A stretch of DNA of 64,000 nt, from NCBI GenBank assembly GCA_021736335.1, contig JAIPGC010000002.1:1-64000 (forward strand). The letters are read 5' to 3'. Position numbers and translations under genes: made by a program. How positions within the stretch are numbered: the stretch's first letter is position 1; each line of letters opens with the position of its first letter. The notes beneath the pieces are model-generated. The model was not told where the DNA came from, made no database searches, and worked only from the letters and a program-made list of their open reading frames with translations. Of the stretch, positions 52,332-61,917 are shown piece after piece. Origin of the DNA: Acholeplasmataceae bacterium (GTDB lineage: Bacteria > Bacillota_I > Bacilli_A > Acholeplasmatales > Acholeplasmataceae).

Positions 52332-53627
52332 TTATTTGATGGTTTGCTTTATCAAAACAATTTTCTTTTCTTCTTTACCTATTGTTATCGCATCCAAAAT
52401 CAATTGCTTAGCTTCATCAATACCTTTATCTCTTACATAAAGTGTTGCGATTGGTTCACCCTTCTTAACAAAGGATCCAATTTTCTTATGCAAGTCTAGA
52501 CCAACATCGAGATATACCTCATCATCTTTGGTTTCTCTTCCTGCACCTAATCTCATAGCTGCTTTGCCAATATCTAATGCATTGATATCCATCACAAATC
52601 CTTCTTTTTCAGATAAGATTTCAACAGTTTTCTTTGATAGTAATAAACCTGGATCAAGCAAACTATTTACATCTCCTCCTTGAGCTTCTACAAGTTCAAG
52701 AAATTTCTGATAAGCCATACCATTTTGAAGAGCTTCTTGTAGTTGAATCTTTGCAACTTCGAAATCACTTTCTATTTGTGCATCTAGCAATAGATGTGCT
52801 CCAATTTCAACAGTGACTTCTACTAAATCTTTGGGACCTTGTCCATTCAAGGTTTCTATCGCTTCATATACTTCTAGTGCATTTCCAATCTTGTGTCCAA
52901 GAGGTTCATCCATACCTGTCAATAAGGCAGTCATCTTTTTCCCAGCTAATTTTCCAATACCTACCATAAGCTGAGCAAGTTTCACAGCATCCTCTTCAGT
53001 TTTCATGAATGCTCCATGACCAACCTTAACGTCTAAAACAATGGCATCAGCACCACTTGCTAGTTTCTTTGACATAATACTCGAAGCTATCAATGGGATC
53101 GTGTCTACAGTCGCTGTGACATCTCTTAGTGCATATAACTTTTTATCTGCAGGTGCAACATCTCCACTTTGACCTACAATTGAAATGCCAATCTTATTCA
53201 CTTGGCTAATAAAGTCTTTAACTGGAATGACAACCTTGAATCCCGGTATGCTCTCTAGTTTATCAATCGTACCTCCAGTATGACCAAGACCTCTTCCGCT
53301 CATCTTAGCAAATTTAACTCCTAAACTAGCTAATAATGGACCTAAAACTAGTGTGACTTTATCACCAACACCACCAGTTGAGTGCTTATCTACTTTGATT
53401 CCAGGAATATCTGATAAATCAATGGAATCACCTGAATCTCTCATGGCTAATGCTAAATATGTTGATTCCTCATCATTCATATTCTGAAAATAAATAGCCA
53501 TCAATAAAGCACTGATCTGATAATCAGGAATTTTACCTTCAGTATAGCCTTTAATAAAAAAATCAATTTCGTTTTTAGTTAATACTTTGCCATCTCTTTT
53601 TTTGGCGATTATATCTACAATGTGCAT
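52332..53627 (-). CDS. pdp: Pyrimidine-nucleoside phosphorylase
   Basis: Cleaves uridine and thymidine to base plus (deoxy)ribose-1-phosphate, which phosphopentomutase (deoB, 10.6 kb) converts further. Of 431 residues. Signatures: KHSTGGVGDKVTLVLGPLLA, the phosphate/base site SGRGLGHTGGTIDKLESIPGF, ASSIMSKKLASGADAIVLDVKVG and the C-terminal domain KIGSFVKKGEPIATLY. An extended -10 (TGATAAAAT) and AAGGAGGCGAG precede the ATG. It is divergent from the phosphatase gene. Confidence 0.95.
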   Translation of the reverse strand: MHIVDIIAKKRDGKVLTKNEIDFFIKGYTEGKIPDYQISALLMAIYFQNMNDEESTYLALAMRDSGDSIDLSDIPGIKVDKHSTGGVGDKVTLVLGPLLASLGVKFAKMSGRGLGHTGGTIDKLESIPGFKVVIPVKDFISQVNKIGISIVGQSGDVAPADKKLYALRDVTATVDTIPLIASSIMSKKLASGADAIVLDVKVGHGAFMKTEEDAVKLAQLMVGIGKLAGKKMTALLTGMDEPLGHKIGNALEVYEAIETLNGQGPKDLVEVTVEIGAHLLLDAQIESDFEVAKIQLQEALQNGMAYQKFLELVEAQGGDVNSLLDPGLLLSKKTVEILSEKEGFVMDINALDIGKAAMRLGAGRETKDDEVYLDVGLDLHKKIGSFVKKGEPIATLYVRDKGIDEAKQLILDAITIGKEEKKIVLIKQTIK

Positions 53628-53672
53628 CGTCTCGCCTCCTTGTTAATATTTTATCATATTTCTAGCTCATTA

Positions 53673-53681
53673 TGTTATAAT
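53673..53681 (+). promoter_or_regulatory. Extended -10 promoter of the phosphatase gene
   Basis: TGT-TATAAT with the -10 at 53676-53681, followed closely by AAAGGTG. Confidence 0.55.
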
Positions 53682-53693
53682 GAGAAAGGTGAA

Positions 53694-54263
53694 ATGAGGG
53701 ATATGATGATTATAGCAATGGTAAGGCATGGGCAAACAGACTACAATGCTAATGGTATTGTGCAAGGTAGAGTCAATATACCTTTAAATGAAGTTGGTAA
53801 AAAGCAATCAATTGAACTTGCAAATATTTTTTCAAAACAACAAAATAAATTTGATGTTATTGTTTCATCACCTTTATCAAGAGCTTTAGAAACTGCATAT
53901 ATTATTTCAAAAAAATTAGGCTATACACAACCTATTCGTGTTGAACATCAATTCGTCGAACGTGATTTCTTCCATTTAGATGAGCTTCCTGTTGGTGATG
54001 CTATGCCACTTGTTAGACAAAAAAATTATACCTATGAAGGTTATGAAAATGACCAGTTACTCATAAATAGGGTTGTCAAGGCAACTCTTAAATTAGCTAA
54101 GATCTATACTGATAAGCAAATTTTATTAATTACCCATTCACATGTGATTAAAGCTTTAAGAGTATATGTTGATCCAACAAAGTATGCGTTTACTGATATT
54201 GTCAATAATACAGATATTATATATTTTGAAATCAATAAAAATCTAATCAATATATCAAAATAA
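53694..54263 (+). CDS. Histidine phosphatase (phosphoglycerate-mutase family)
   Basis: Protein of 189 residues from the ATG at 53694 (AAAGGTG upstream) or 186 from the ATG at 53703 (GAGGGAT upstream). The catalytic VRHGQTDYNANGIVQGRVNIPLN has the phospho-His; the second Arg is in SSPLSRALETA, and the second His in LLITHSHVIKALRVYV. The track start at 53622 is upstream of the promoter. It could be a cofactor-dependent mutase, a phosphatase like CobC or PhoE, or another small-metabolite phosphatase; the length favours a phosphatase. Confidence 0.85.
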   Translation: MRDMMIIAMVRHGQTDYNANGIVQGRVNIPLNEVGKKQSIELANIFSKQQNKFDVIVSSPLSRALETAYIISKKLGYTQPIRVEHQFVERDFFHLDELPVGDAMPLVRQKNYTYEGYENDQLLINRVVKATLKLAKIYTDKQILLITHSHVIKALRVYVDPTKYAFTDIVNNTDIIYFEINKNLINISK

Positions 54264-54294
54264 AAAAGGCTATCATTTCATATCAGCCTTTTTT
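54262..54294. terminator. Bidirectional terminator
   Basis: AAAAAAGGCT ... AGCCTTTTTT around an AT-rich loop; A- and T-tracts allow use in both directions between the phosphatase and DUF1576 genes. Confidence 0.85.
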
Positions 54295-55580
54295 CTTTCA
54301 ATATTTAATGGCAGAAGCACATTCCATCTTTGATGTTCATCTCTTTTCTTAAAGATGACACTATAGATTGGTGCCAAAAGAGCACATACAAACCCAGCAG
54401 CAAATCCATTGTTATAAAGATCAAAACCTCCTTGAAAGTTTAAGGCAAGAGGTGTAATCATTAAATGAATAAATCCTGCAAGGATACCTGCAACGATGCC
54501 AAACTGACCAGCAATCGGAGCAAGTCCTGTAACAAATATCACTGATAATGATGATCCAATTGTCCACTCTAAAGGAGTTAATTCTATCGCTAAAATTGCC
54601 CCAATAATGACTGGGATGGAATTCAAAGGATGCTTTCCAAAGGCTGAAAATCCAATAACCGTAAGAATTGCTCCCATAACAGGACCATTAATTTGTATAC
54701 CCATAACATAAATTAAAATAGAAATGATTAGTCCCATAAATCCAAGGTTCAATAAAGTAACATCTTTTCCATAAGAAAGTGTAAAATCTGTCATTAATTT
54801 TCCTGAAGATTTAAAAATTGATGTATAATTTCTTAAAACATTTTTGTTTTCAACAAAAGCAAACATGATGAATAATGTAGAAATGATAATAACAGTCAAA
54901 TACAACTCAAAATGATATGAATTATTTAATTCTGAACTTCTGATAATATCGACACCAAAAGATCCTAAGACACCTGTCAGTATCATCGATATAACACCCA
55001 TAGAAAACCCTGTATTATATAGGTTATAACCTTGATGGAATTTCATTGAAAATACATTAAATGCCGGTAAAATAAATCCTACAATAATACCAACACTAAT
55101 GCCAAAGATTAATCCATACACAAGTTGAAAACCTGCACCAAATATTAAGAAACTTGTGATTGGAGAGATACCTGAAGAAAGTAAAAAGACCAACACATGA
55201 TCTTTGCAAGGGGTTCTGGTAGCTTTACAATATAAAAAGATACCAAGATATACAGGAAGTGCATTATAAAGATTTTTGCCAAAAAATGCAAAACCAGCAA
55301 TAGTGAGCATACAGGCGAAAATGGCACCATTCATTTTAACTCTCAATGCTTTAAGAATGAGTAGATTCAAGCCCGTCGTTAAAAGAACATTAATGATTGT
55401 TGCTGATAATCCACCTATATAAAGATAATCCGATAACAAAACTGATGAGCTTGTTAAAATACGCTGATAATTACTGAATATATCTGAAATAGGTTCAAGT
55501 GAAAAAGCAATGAGAAAACCAACAATAAATAATACGAGAAAACCAAATTTTTGAATGATTTTTTGCAGTTTTAGTGTCAT
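54273..55580 (-). CDS. DUF1576 membrane protein
   Basis: Protein of 435 residues, about twelve helices, built from two similar halves: ARVKMNGAIFACMLTIAGFAFFGKNLYNALPVYLGIFLYC in the first and QINGPVMGAILTVIGFSAFGKHPLNSIPVIIGAILAI in the second, each with a following GFNLYNTGFSMG-like or GFDLYNNGFAAGFV block. This is the DUF1576 pattern. The symmetric build suggests a transporter, but no substrate is known. AAGGACATG precedes the ATG; the upstream 200 bases are gene-free. Confidence 0.85.
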   Translation of the reverse strand: MTLKLQKIIQKFGFLVLFIVGFLIAFSLEPISDIFSNYQRILTSSSVLLSDYLYIGGLSATIINVLLTTGLNLLILKALRVKMNGAIFACMLTIAGFAFFGKNLYNALPVYLGIFLYCKATRTPCKDHVLVFLLSSGISPITSFLIFGAGFQLVYGLIFGISVGIIVGFILPAFNVFSMKFHQGYNLYNTGFSMGVISMILTGVLGSFGVDIIRSSELNNSYHFELYLTVIIISTLFIMFAFVENKNVLRNYTSIFKSSGKLMTDFTLSYGKDVTLLNLGFMGLIISILIYVMGIQINGPVMGAILTVIGFSAFGKHPLNSIPVIIGAILAIELTPLEWTIGSSLSVIFVTGLAPIAGQFGIVAGILAGFIHLMITPLALNFQGGFDLYNNGFAAGFVCALLAPIYSVIFKKRDEHQRWNVLLPLNIERKKADMK

Positions 55581-55746
55581 GGTTCATGTCCTTTCAAAAT
55601 GATAGTAAATTTTGGAAGAGATATAAAGAATGGCAGAGCTGTAAAATTCATTTGATTTTACTTAATTATACATGAAAAGATATCATTTTTCATGTTTTTT
55701 TGTGGATATTTACTGATTTAGAATGCTAAAGAGATAAAATAATCAC

Positions 55747-55779
55747 AAAAAAAAAAAAAATCAGACTTTAAAAAGTCTG
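55747..55779 (-). terminator. Terminator of the plsC operon
   Basis: CAGACTTT, TT, AAAGTCTG on the minus strand followed by a T-run of about thirteen. Confidence 0.85.
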
Positions 55780-55803
55780 GATGGTTCAATTGTTTAGATT
55801 TAA

Positions 55804-56595
55804 TTACTTATCAAATAAATGATCATTGATAACATGAAATATTCGATCAGCTATTTCTGCAGTTTGTAGATGTTTAATATCTTCATAATGAATCACAGGA
55901 TGAATAACCACTTTGACATGCGTAGATCTAAAAGGAGCTCTATATTTAATATTTGTCGTATTTTGTAAACTGATAGGTAACATATCAGCACCAGCCTTCA
56001 TGGCTACTCGATATGCACCTGCTCTCATAGCTACCATTTTCTCAGCATTACGATCTTTGATACCACCCTCTGGAAATATCAACATCCCCATGCCTTCTTT
56101 GACAACTTTGATTGCATCCACCATCGCTCTTGCTGTATTTCTATCACTTGATCGATCAATAGGAAAAGCACCTAAATATTTTAACCATAAGCCAATTAAT
56201 GGGAGTTTATATACACTCATTTTAGGTGTAACAGTCATTGGAAAATTAACAACATCCATAATAATAAATGGATCTGCATACGACTTATGATTAGCATAAA
56301 TCGTTAACTTGCCATCTTTAGGAACATTTTCAAGCCCTTGAACACTTATTTTTAATCTCATAACAAAGTGATTCATAAAAGCCGCCATACTTCTTGTGAC
56401 GTAAACCTTATAGGGATTATTAACCTTTGTATATTTCATAATTGGCAAATTGATATAAAGGAATAAAACTGTGCTGAAAAGTCCGATGATATAAGATAAA
56501 ATCATCCAAACTGGAATGAGATAATAATTGCCAACTAAAATTGTTAGAAAATATGTGCTTGATAACCATACGAGTGTAAAAATAATTGAAATCAT
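55804..56595 (-). CDS. plsC: 1-acyl-glycerol-3-phosphate acyltransferase (PlsC family)
   Basis: Adds the second acyl chain to lysophosphatidic acid at the membrane. The protein of 263 residues has two N-terminal helices, then the catalytic ANHKSYADPFI (His-x4-Asp), FPIDRSSDRN and FPEGGIKDRNAEK (acceptor-phosphate site). Its ATG overlaps the folA stop by one base (TAATG). The folA-thyA neighbours have an unrelated function; co-transcription appears due to packing. Confidence 0.92.
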   Translation of the reverse strand: MISIIFTLVWLSSTYFLTILVGNYYLIPVWMILSYIIGLFSTVLFLYINLPIMKYTKVNNPYKVYVTRSMAAFMNHFVMRLKISVQGLENVPKDGKLTIYANHKSYADPFIIMDVVNFPMTVTPKMSVYKLPLIGLWLKYLGAFPIDRSSDRNTARAMVDAIKVVKEGMGMLIFPEGGIKDRNAEKMVAMRAGAYRVAMKAGADMLPISLQNTTNIKYRAPFRSTHVKVVIHPVIHYEDIKHLQTAEIADRIFHVINDHLFDK

Positions 56596-57065
56596 TATGA
56601 TTTCCTTTCATAGACAGCAAAAATCAAGCCATCTTCGATATTTTTTTCAATCAGTTTAAATGCATTCAAATCAAACTTAGGAAAATAAACATTTCCATTG
56701 TGAGTTTTTAGTACATATGTAATATAGAGTCTTTGTGCATAGGGTAAAGACAATTGGTAAATTGTTTTTCCACCAATAATCATAATATCCTCATCTGTGG
56801 TTTTAAGGAAATGAAACAGATCCTTCACAAGAAGACCATCTGGGTAAACTTTATCTTCAATATTAGCTATATAAACTTTTTTAAATGGTAAAGGCTTACT
56901 GACATAATATGTCTTAAGTGATTGATAGGTCATATCACCCATAAGAACAGCACAGTCTTTTGTGTGCCTTTTAAAATATGCTAAATCCTTAGGATAATGC
57001 CAAGGTAGCATATTGTCTTTACCAATTAACCAGTTTTCATCCATCGCCCATATCATTGAAATCAT
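56595..57065 (-). CDS. folA: Dihydrofolate reductase
   Basis: Regenerates tetrahydrofolate after thymidylate synthase. The protein of 156 residues has the [32 protein letters not shown] block with the active-site acid in [15 protein letters not shown], and [17 protein letters not shown] (NADPH site). Its start overlaps the thyA stop by 4 bases (ATGA). Trimethoprim sensitivity is typical but not decided by sequence. Confidence 0.94.
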   Translation of the reverse strand: MISMIWAMDENWLIGKDNMLPWHYPKDLAYFKRHTKDCAVLMGDMTYQSLKTYYVSKPLPFKKVYIANIEDKVYPDGLLVKDLFHFLKTTDEDIMIIGGKTIYQLSLPYAQRLYITYVLKTHNGNVYFPKFDLNAFKLIEKNIEDGLIFAVYERKS

Positions 57066-57928
57066 ACTGCCACCTTACCTTTAATTCCAGCATGGGGATT
57101 ATAATTGATTAACTCAAAATCTTCAAATTTAAAATCAAATAAAGAAATCACATGAGGATTGATTTTCATCGTTGGTTTTTGTCTAACTTCTCTTGATAAT
57201 TGAAGATTAATCTGATCAAAATGATTTTGATAAATGTGTGCGTCTCCTAAAGTGTGAATAAATTCACCTACTTCAAGATTTGAAACTTGAGCAACCATCA
57301 TGAGAAGTAATGCATAAGATGCTATGTTGAATGGGACACCTAAAAAGATATCAGCACTTCTTTGATAGAGTTGTAAAGACAGCTTTTGATCTCTTACATA
57401 AAATTGAATGAGTGTATGACATGGTGGTAATGCCATATCTTTGATCTCGGCAGGATTCCATGCACTCAATATCATGCGTCTTGAATCAGGATTGTTTTTG
57501 ATTTCATCTAAAATATATTGAAGCTGATCAACACCATTAAAATTACGCCATTGAGCTCCATAAACTGGGCCAAGCTCACCATATTTTTGAGAAAATTCAG
57601 GATCGCTTTTTATCTTTTGAACATACTCCTCCATGGTTTCACCATGGAAATCTGAGCTATTTTTAAATGTCTGATAAGGCCAATCATTCCATATTTTAAC
57701 ATCATGATCAACAAGATACTTGATGTTGGTATCACCCTTGATAAACCATAGCAACTCATGAATGATTGATTTTAGGTGTACTTTTTTAGTCGTCAAAAGA
57801 GGAAAACCTTCACCTAAATCAAAGCGCATTTGATATCCAAAAACACTTTTGGTTCCGGTTCCAGTTCTATCCATTTTAAAACTGCCATTTTCCATGACAT
57901 GACGACATAAATCAAGATAAGGTTTCAT
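57062..57928 (-). CDS. thyA: Thymidylate synthase
   Basis: Makes dTMP from dUMP with methylene-tetrahydrofolate. The ATG at 57928 (TTGGAGG six bases upstream) gives 288 residues; the track TTG at 57940 is inside the binding site. Signatures: [17 protein letters not shown], the catalytic Cys in [34 protein letters not shown] and the C-terminal [10 protein letters not shown]. The insert after DWPYQTF suggests the longer Gram-positive form. It works with folA and with dCMP deaminase (comEB). Confidence 0.95.
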   Translation of the reverse strand: MKPYLDLCRHVMENGSFKMDRTGTGTKSVFGYQMRFDLGEGFPLLTTKKVHLKSIIHELLWFIKGDTNIKYLVDHDVKIWNDWPYQTFKNSSDFHGETMEEYVQKIKSDPEFSQKYGELGPVYGAQWRNFNGVDQLQYILDEIKNNPDSRRMILSAWNPAEIKDMALPPCHTLIQFYVRDQKLSLQLYQRSADIFLGVPFNIASYALLLMMVAQVSNLEVGEFIHTLGDAHIYQNHFDQINLQLSREVRQKPTMKINPHVISLFDFKFEDFELINYNPHAGIKGKVAV

Positions 57929-57943
57929 GGTTGCCTCCAAATT

Positions 57944-59323
57944 CTATTTTGCTAATTCGTAAAGTGCCTCTGTATAAATGGCTGTTGCCAACAGCAAATC
58001 TTCAATGTTAATAAATTCATTTTTTTGATGAATGAATGTTGGTTTATCTAAAAAATGTGGACCGAACGCAACACAATTAGGCATTGCTCTAGCAAAGGTT
58101 CCTCCACCTATATTGATGGGTTTTGCATTGACATCATTGGTGTGTTTTTTATATACATCCATAAGTGTTTTCACAAGTGGTGAATTTGGATCTTTATAAA
58201 GCAGTTTTTGATGTGAATCAACTTTAACAGTTGTATGAAACTCTGCAAACTGTTTGGTAAGCTTAGCAACGACTTCATCAAAGACAACACCATTAGGATA
58301 TCTTAAATTCAAACTAATGGTATATTGACCATTTTCAGATTTAATGACACCAAAATTATTCGTTAGATATCCCATTTCTTCATCATGATAAGCAACATCT
58401 AATTTTGTCCCGTGAATATCATGGATCAAGAATTTTTCTACAAGTTTGACTACTGGAGATTTAATACCTTGCTCTATTAAGAACTCAAATAATCGATCGA
58501 TAGCATTTTCGCCAAAAGCAGGGGTTGATCCATGTGCACTCTTGCCAACAACACGGATAATGACTTGATTATTTTCTATTGAAGCACTACCCACATAATT
58601 CTTTTCTTTTAAGAATTTAGTGAATAAAGCAACAAAATCCTTTGTAGGGTTTAACTTTGCTGATGCATAATCTGGTACCATATTATCTCTAAATCCACCA
58701 TCAACAGAAATTAGCACATCAGAATCAAGTTTTCCAGTCACTAAAATTCTAGAAATACCTTTTTCAGCATATATTAAAGGGAAATCTGCATCAGGGATGA
58801 ACCCTGAAACTGGAGCTTCTGGGTAAACACTAAAATAATGTCTTACACCTCTCCATGCAGTTTCTTCATCAGTACCAAGTATAAGTTTAACCCTCTTAGA
58901 AAGAGGAACTTTTAGTTCTTTTAAAATCTTTAAAGCATAATATGCAGCAATTGTAGGTCCTTTATCATCTTCAGTGCCACGTCCATACATGTTTCCATCA
59001 TGAATTTCAGCACCATATGGAGCATAAGTCCAATCATTACCCGCTGGAACAACATCTAAATGCCCTATGGTACCAACAAATTCTTTTTGGTTTCCATATT
59101 CAATGTGACCTGCATAACCATCTAAATTAACAACTTCAAAACCATCTCTTTGCCCAATAGCAAGCATTGTATCCAAAGCTTCTTTGATTCCAAGACCAAA
59201 TGGTGCATGCTTACGATTTGGATCAAATGTGGTCAATTCTGAGTTTATCTTAATAATCTTTGTTAAATCAGCAATCAATTGATCTTTTCTTTTAAATACT
59301 TCTTCTTTAAAATTAATAGACAT
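57944..59323 (-). CDS. pepV: M20 dipeptidase, PepV-like
   Basis: Cytoplasmic di-zinc dipeptidase of 459 residues from the ATG at 59323; AGAGGAG lies nine bases upstream, whereas the track start at 59353 overlaps the -10. Zinc ligands: GHLDVVPAGN with the first His/Asp, GRGTEDDKGPTIAAYYAL, LILGTDEETAWRG, GFIPDADFP and the final FIHQKNEF. The dimerisation (lid) domain lies in between. It degrades short peptides to feed amino acids. An extended -10 (TGCTACAAT) is upstream. Confidence 0.92.
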   Translation of the reverse strand: MSINFKEEVFKRKDQLIADLTKIIKINSELTTFDPNRKHAPFGLGIKEALDTMLAIGQRDGFEVVNLDGYAGHIEYGNQKEFVGTIGHLDVVPAGNDWTYAPYGAEIHDGNMYGRGTEDDKGPTIAAYYALKILKELKVPLSKRVKLILGTDEETAWRGVRHYFSVYPEAPVSGFIPDADFPLIYAEKGISRILVTGKLDSDVLISVDGGFRDNMVPDYASAKLNPTKDFVALFTKFLKEKNYVGSASIENNQVIIRVVGKSAHGSTPAFGENAIDRLFEFLIEQGIKSPVVKLVEKFLIHDIHGTKLDVAYHDEEMGYLTNNFGVIKSENGQYTISLNLRYPNGVVFDEVVAKLTKQFAEFHTTVKVDSHQKLLYKDPNSPLVKTLMDVYKKHTNDVNAKPINIGGGTFARAMPNCVAFGPHFLDKPTFIHQKNEFINIEDLLLATAIYTEALYELAK

Positions 59324-59343
59324 AGTTATCATCTCCTCTTTAC

Positions 59344-59352
59344 ATTGTAGCA
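59344..59352 (-). promoter_or_regulatory. Extended -10 promoter of pepV
   Basis: TGC-TACAAT on the minus strand (-10 at 59349-59344), leader about 20 nt. Confidence 0.55.
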
Positions 59353-59400
59353 TAAATCATAAAGGGAATAAAGTAACTGATTTTTAAATTTTATTTATAA

Positions 59401-59433
59401 ATAAAAAAAATGTACAAGACTTAGTCCTGTACA
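59401..59433 (-). terminator. Terminator of the padR-DUF1700-DUF4097 operon
   Basis: TGTACAGGACTAAGTCTTGTACA hairpin on the minus strand followed by TTTTTTTTATTT; it overlaps the stop codon. Confidence 0.88.
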
Positions 59434-60434
59434 CTTACTGTGATATTTCCAGTACTTACTCTTACTTTGAGTAATATAGTTCCTGTTGATGTTGAATGCT
59501 TGGTTCCTTGATCATCGCCGTTAACTAAAATATTACCTACAGAAGTATCTAAATCATATCGAAGATCCATATGTGTTGCACTTGTAAATCTAACGCTTCC
59601 AGTACTTGAAGATAAATCAAAGCCCGTAGCCACACTATCTGTTACTGTAACATTACCTGTAGAAGTTGATAGTTCAACTAAACCTAATATGGTCGAATCA
59701 TTCATTTCAATTCTTCCAGTGTCAGATTGTGCATCTACCTGATTTGCAGAAACCTGATTCAATTCAACTCTTCCTGTATCAGTATCTAGTAAAAGTTCAT
59801 CAGTACTCAAGTTTGTAAGTTCAATCGTTCCAGTATCAGTTTTAGCATCAACATCACCATTAATCACTAAGTCTGATAGATTGATAGATCCAGTGTTCAC
59901 TCTAACTATGAGTTGATCGATTTCTGCATTTTCAATTCTTACATCACCAGTATTAGAATTTGCATAGAAATCATGTGTTAGTTCTGGAGCTTCTATATAG
60001 ACAATGTCACCAACATCACTACTTAAAGAATAATCTAAAACCAAATCTTCTGGAATCTCAATATACACTGTCATAACTTCATATGATGCCATCTTAAAAT
60101 TGAACCAATTGAAAAATACAGGTTTTGTTTCTTGTGTTATTGTGAATGTCCCACCAGTTTCAGAAAGCGACCAAGTATCTTTTTCGTGCTCATGATAGGT
60201 TACAATGATATCATCACCTGTTGTTATAGTGACAACGATATTTCTATTATCGAGATCGACATCCAAAGTGTCAATAGGATCTGACATAACAAATTCAATA
60301 GGATCACCATAATCTTCATCATCAACAAAATAATCACCAATATTACCTAAGTTAACACCACCAAAGAATGCAACTGCAGTTAATATTAATCCTACAAAAA
60401 ATATAAGTAAAACCAGTTTAATTAAAAATTTCAT
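59421..60434 (-). CDS. DUF4097 beta-repeat surface protein
   Basis: Protein of 337 residues: an N-terminal membrane anchor (5-27, KLVLLIFFVGLILTAVAFFGG), then extracellular beta-helix repeats in which a short unit recurs (GSINLSDL, GTIELTNL, GRVELNQV, GRIEMNDS, GNVTVTDS, GSVRFTSA, GNILVNG, GNITVSV). The repeat makes a right-handed beta structure typical for DUF4097 proteins. Together with DUF1700 and PadR it forms a common Firmicutes envelope-stress-type operon. Its start overlaps the DUF1700 stop by 4 bases. Confidence 0.88.
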   Translation of the reverse strand: MKFLIKLVLLIFFVGLILTAVAFFGGVNLGNIGDYFVDDEDYGDPIEFVMSDPIDTLDVDLDNRNIVVTITTGDDIIVTYHEHEKDTWSLSETGGTFTITQETKPVFFNWFNFKMASYEVMTVYIEIPEDLVLDYSLSSDVGDIVYIEAPELTHDFYANSNTGDVRIENAEIDQLIVRVNTGSINLSDLVINGDVDAKTDTGTIELTNLSTDELLLDTDTGRVELNQVSANQVDAQSDTGRIEMNDSTILGLVELSTSTGNVTVTDSVATGFDLSSSTGSVRFTSATHMDLRYDLDTSVGNILVNGDDQGTKHSTSTGTILLKVRVSTGNITVSVQD

Positions 60435-60994
60435 TTTCTTTCCCCTTTATTCTTAGCTAGTTTGCTAAATATATATAACAATTTTTTGGCAAGCTGTTGA
60501 ACCGCTTGATAAAGCCATATCGAGACAAGTATTAAGAATGAGAATGCCATCAGTCCTATACCAACAAATCCAATTATTTCATTTTGTCCGAGTCCTGATT
60601 GGTACATGTTAATAAATAGACCTGCCATACCAACGATACTTGCAAAGATAGTTACAACCAATGAAAATAATAAAGATACAGCAACAATCATAATGATCAC
60701 ATAAGCAAATCCTAAAGGAATAAGCAAAGGTGAAGATAATAGAAATACCATCAGCTGTTTAGAGCTTTTAGCAATTGATTTATATGTGTCATTTGCTCTT
60801 TTCATAACAACATCAGCTGTCATCGATTTGGCGATTTCTTTTGGATCATAATCACTTAGAATTTCATCTATTGACTCACCATTATCTAATCGTTCTTGTA
60901 TCATTTCTTCATAATACGAAATGATATCGTCAACTTCAGTCAAGTAAAATCTTTTCTTTAATTCTCTTTCGAGTTCTTTAAGCCATGTTTTCAT
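60431..60994 (-). CDS. DUF1700 (HAAS-domain) membrane protein
   Basis: Protein of 187 residues: a cytoplasmic helical HAAS domain (residues 1-65, LERELKKRFYLTEVDDIISYYEEMIQERLDNGESIDEILSDYDPKEIAKSM), then three or four helices. Such proteins sit between a PadR regulator and a DUF4097 protein and are thought to sense or transmit envelope signals. It starts 7 bases after the padR stop and overlaps the DUF4097 gene by 4 bases (ATGA). Confidence 0.9.
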   Translation of the reverse strand: MKTWLKELERELKKRFYLTEVDDIISYYEEMIQERLDNGESIDEILSDYDPKEIAKSMTADVVMKRANDTYKSIAKSSKQLMVFLLSSPLLIPLGFAYVIIMIVAVSLLFSLVVTIFASIVGMAGLFINMYQSGLGQNEIIGFVGIGLMAFSFLILVSIWLYQAVQQLAKKLLYIFSKLAKNKGERK

Positions 60995-61001
60995 ATGATC
61001 C

Positions 61002-61304
61002 TCATTTCATTAAGATATCGTAGATCTTGCGAATGTCTTCCCATTCAAGCAAAAATTCATCGATATGCTTCTTTCCAGTTTTTGTAATCTTGTAATACTT
61101 TCTGTTTCTGCCTTGAAACAATACATTATAAGTTTCTAACTCATTAGCCTTTTCTAGACGTCTTAGAATCGGATAAAGTGTTGACTCACTTATATCAATA
61201 TACTGAATCAAGTCACTTACAATTTTGTAACCATAGGAATCGCTTCTCATCAGGATAGCTAACACGAATATCTCAAGCACTCCTTTTTTGACTTGTTCCT
61301 TCAT
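61002..61304 (-). CDS. PadR-family transcriptional regulator
   Basis: Small winged-helix regulator of 100 residues. KGVLEIFVLAILMRSDSYGYKIVSDL is the DNA-binding helix region, followed by the typical SESTLYPILRRLEKANELE recognition helix and wing (NRKYYKITKTGKKHIDEF). It heads the operon PadR-DUF1700-DUF4097 and probably autoregulates it. GAGGTGA precedes the ATG, and a near-consensus promoter (TTGACA-17-TATAAT) is present. Confidence 0.93.
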   Translation of the reverse strand: MKEQVKKGVLEIFVLAILMRSDSYGYKIVSDLIQYIDISESTLYPILRRLEKANELETYNVLFQGRNRKYYKITKTGKKHIDEFLLEWEDIRKIYDILMK

Positions 61305-61334
61305 AATATCACCTCATACTGCCTTATGTCTTAT

Positions 61335-61363
61335 ATTATACATTGCATAGTATGGTTTGTCAA
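61335..61363 (-). promoter_or_regulatory. Promoter of the padR operon
   Basis: Perfect TTGACA (61363-61358), 17-base spacer, TATAAT (61340-61335) on the minus strand, the strongest sigma-A promoter in the window. CATACT in the spacer and AGTATG in the leader are candidate operator halves. Confidence 0.85.
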
Positions 61364-61373
61364 CAAAAAAAGT

Positions 61374-61736
61374 TCATTTTTCTGAACTTTCTTCATTTAC
61401 CTTAAAATCATTCTTTCCAGATGGTGATAAATAACTGATTCTTTCAGCTATGACTTCAAGCATGTTGAGCTTTCGATCATCTGGTAAATCATACTTCCAA
61501 CTTTGTAATCTTGCTTTGACAGCAACCATAACACCTTTTTTACAATACGCTTCAATCGCTGTAGCTAATCCCTCCCAAACCGTTACTTTGATGAAGTCTG
61601 TGTCATAATTGCCATCCATGTTCTTGAAAGTTCTTTGGACAGCTAGTGTAATATCACTGACTTTTCTTCCATCTTCAAGTATTTTTGTTTCTGGATCGTA
61701 GGTCAAACGACCAATGATGATGAGTTGATTTAACAT
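61374..61736 (-). CDS. ssb: Small single-stranded DNA-binding protein
   Basis: Start at the ATG 61736 with CAAGGAGG upstream, giving 120 residues; the track start at 61775 is upstream of that site. The OB-fold is complete: LIIIGRLTYDPETKILEDGRKVSDITLAVQRTFKNMDGNYDTDFIKVTVWEGLATAIEAYCKKGVMVAVKARLQSW. The acidic DDDIPF tip that recruits partner proteins is missing (ends NDFKVNEESSEK), so it may be an accessory SSB, with the main ssb elsewhere near rpsF-rpsR. Confidence 0.88.
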   Translation of the reverse strand: MLNQLIIIGRLTYDPETKILEDGRKVSDITLAVQRTFKNMDGNYDTDFIKVTVWEGLATAIEAYCKKGVMVAVKARLQSWKYDLPDDRKLNMLEVIAERISYLSPSGKNDFKVNEESSEK

Positions 61737-61891
61737 ATATCCTCCTTGTTTTCTTTTTAGTATATATAACTCCAAAGGATATCTGAAATTGCCAAATTAA
61801 ATTTATTTGTGCATATACGCATGTATTATATATAGAAAACGAGATTTCTCACGCCAACCTATAATCACTAAATGATTGAACTGTCATAAAA

Positions 61892-61917
61892 TAAAAAAAA
61901 GACCGATTTAGGCCTTT
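61892..61917 (-). terminator. Terminator of the M16 peptidase pair
   Basis: AAAGGCC, loop, GGTCTTT (with a G-U pair) on the minus strand, then a T-run. It overlaps the stop codon. Confidence 0.72.
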
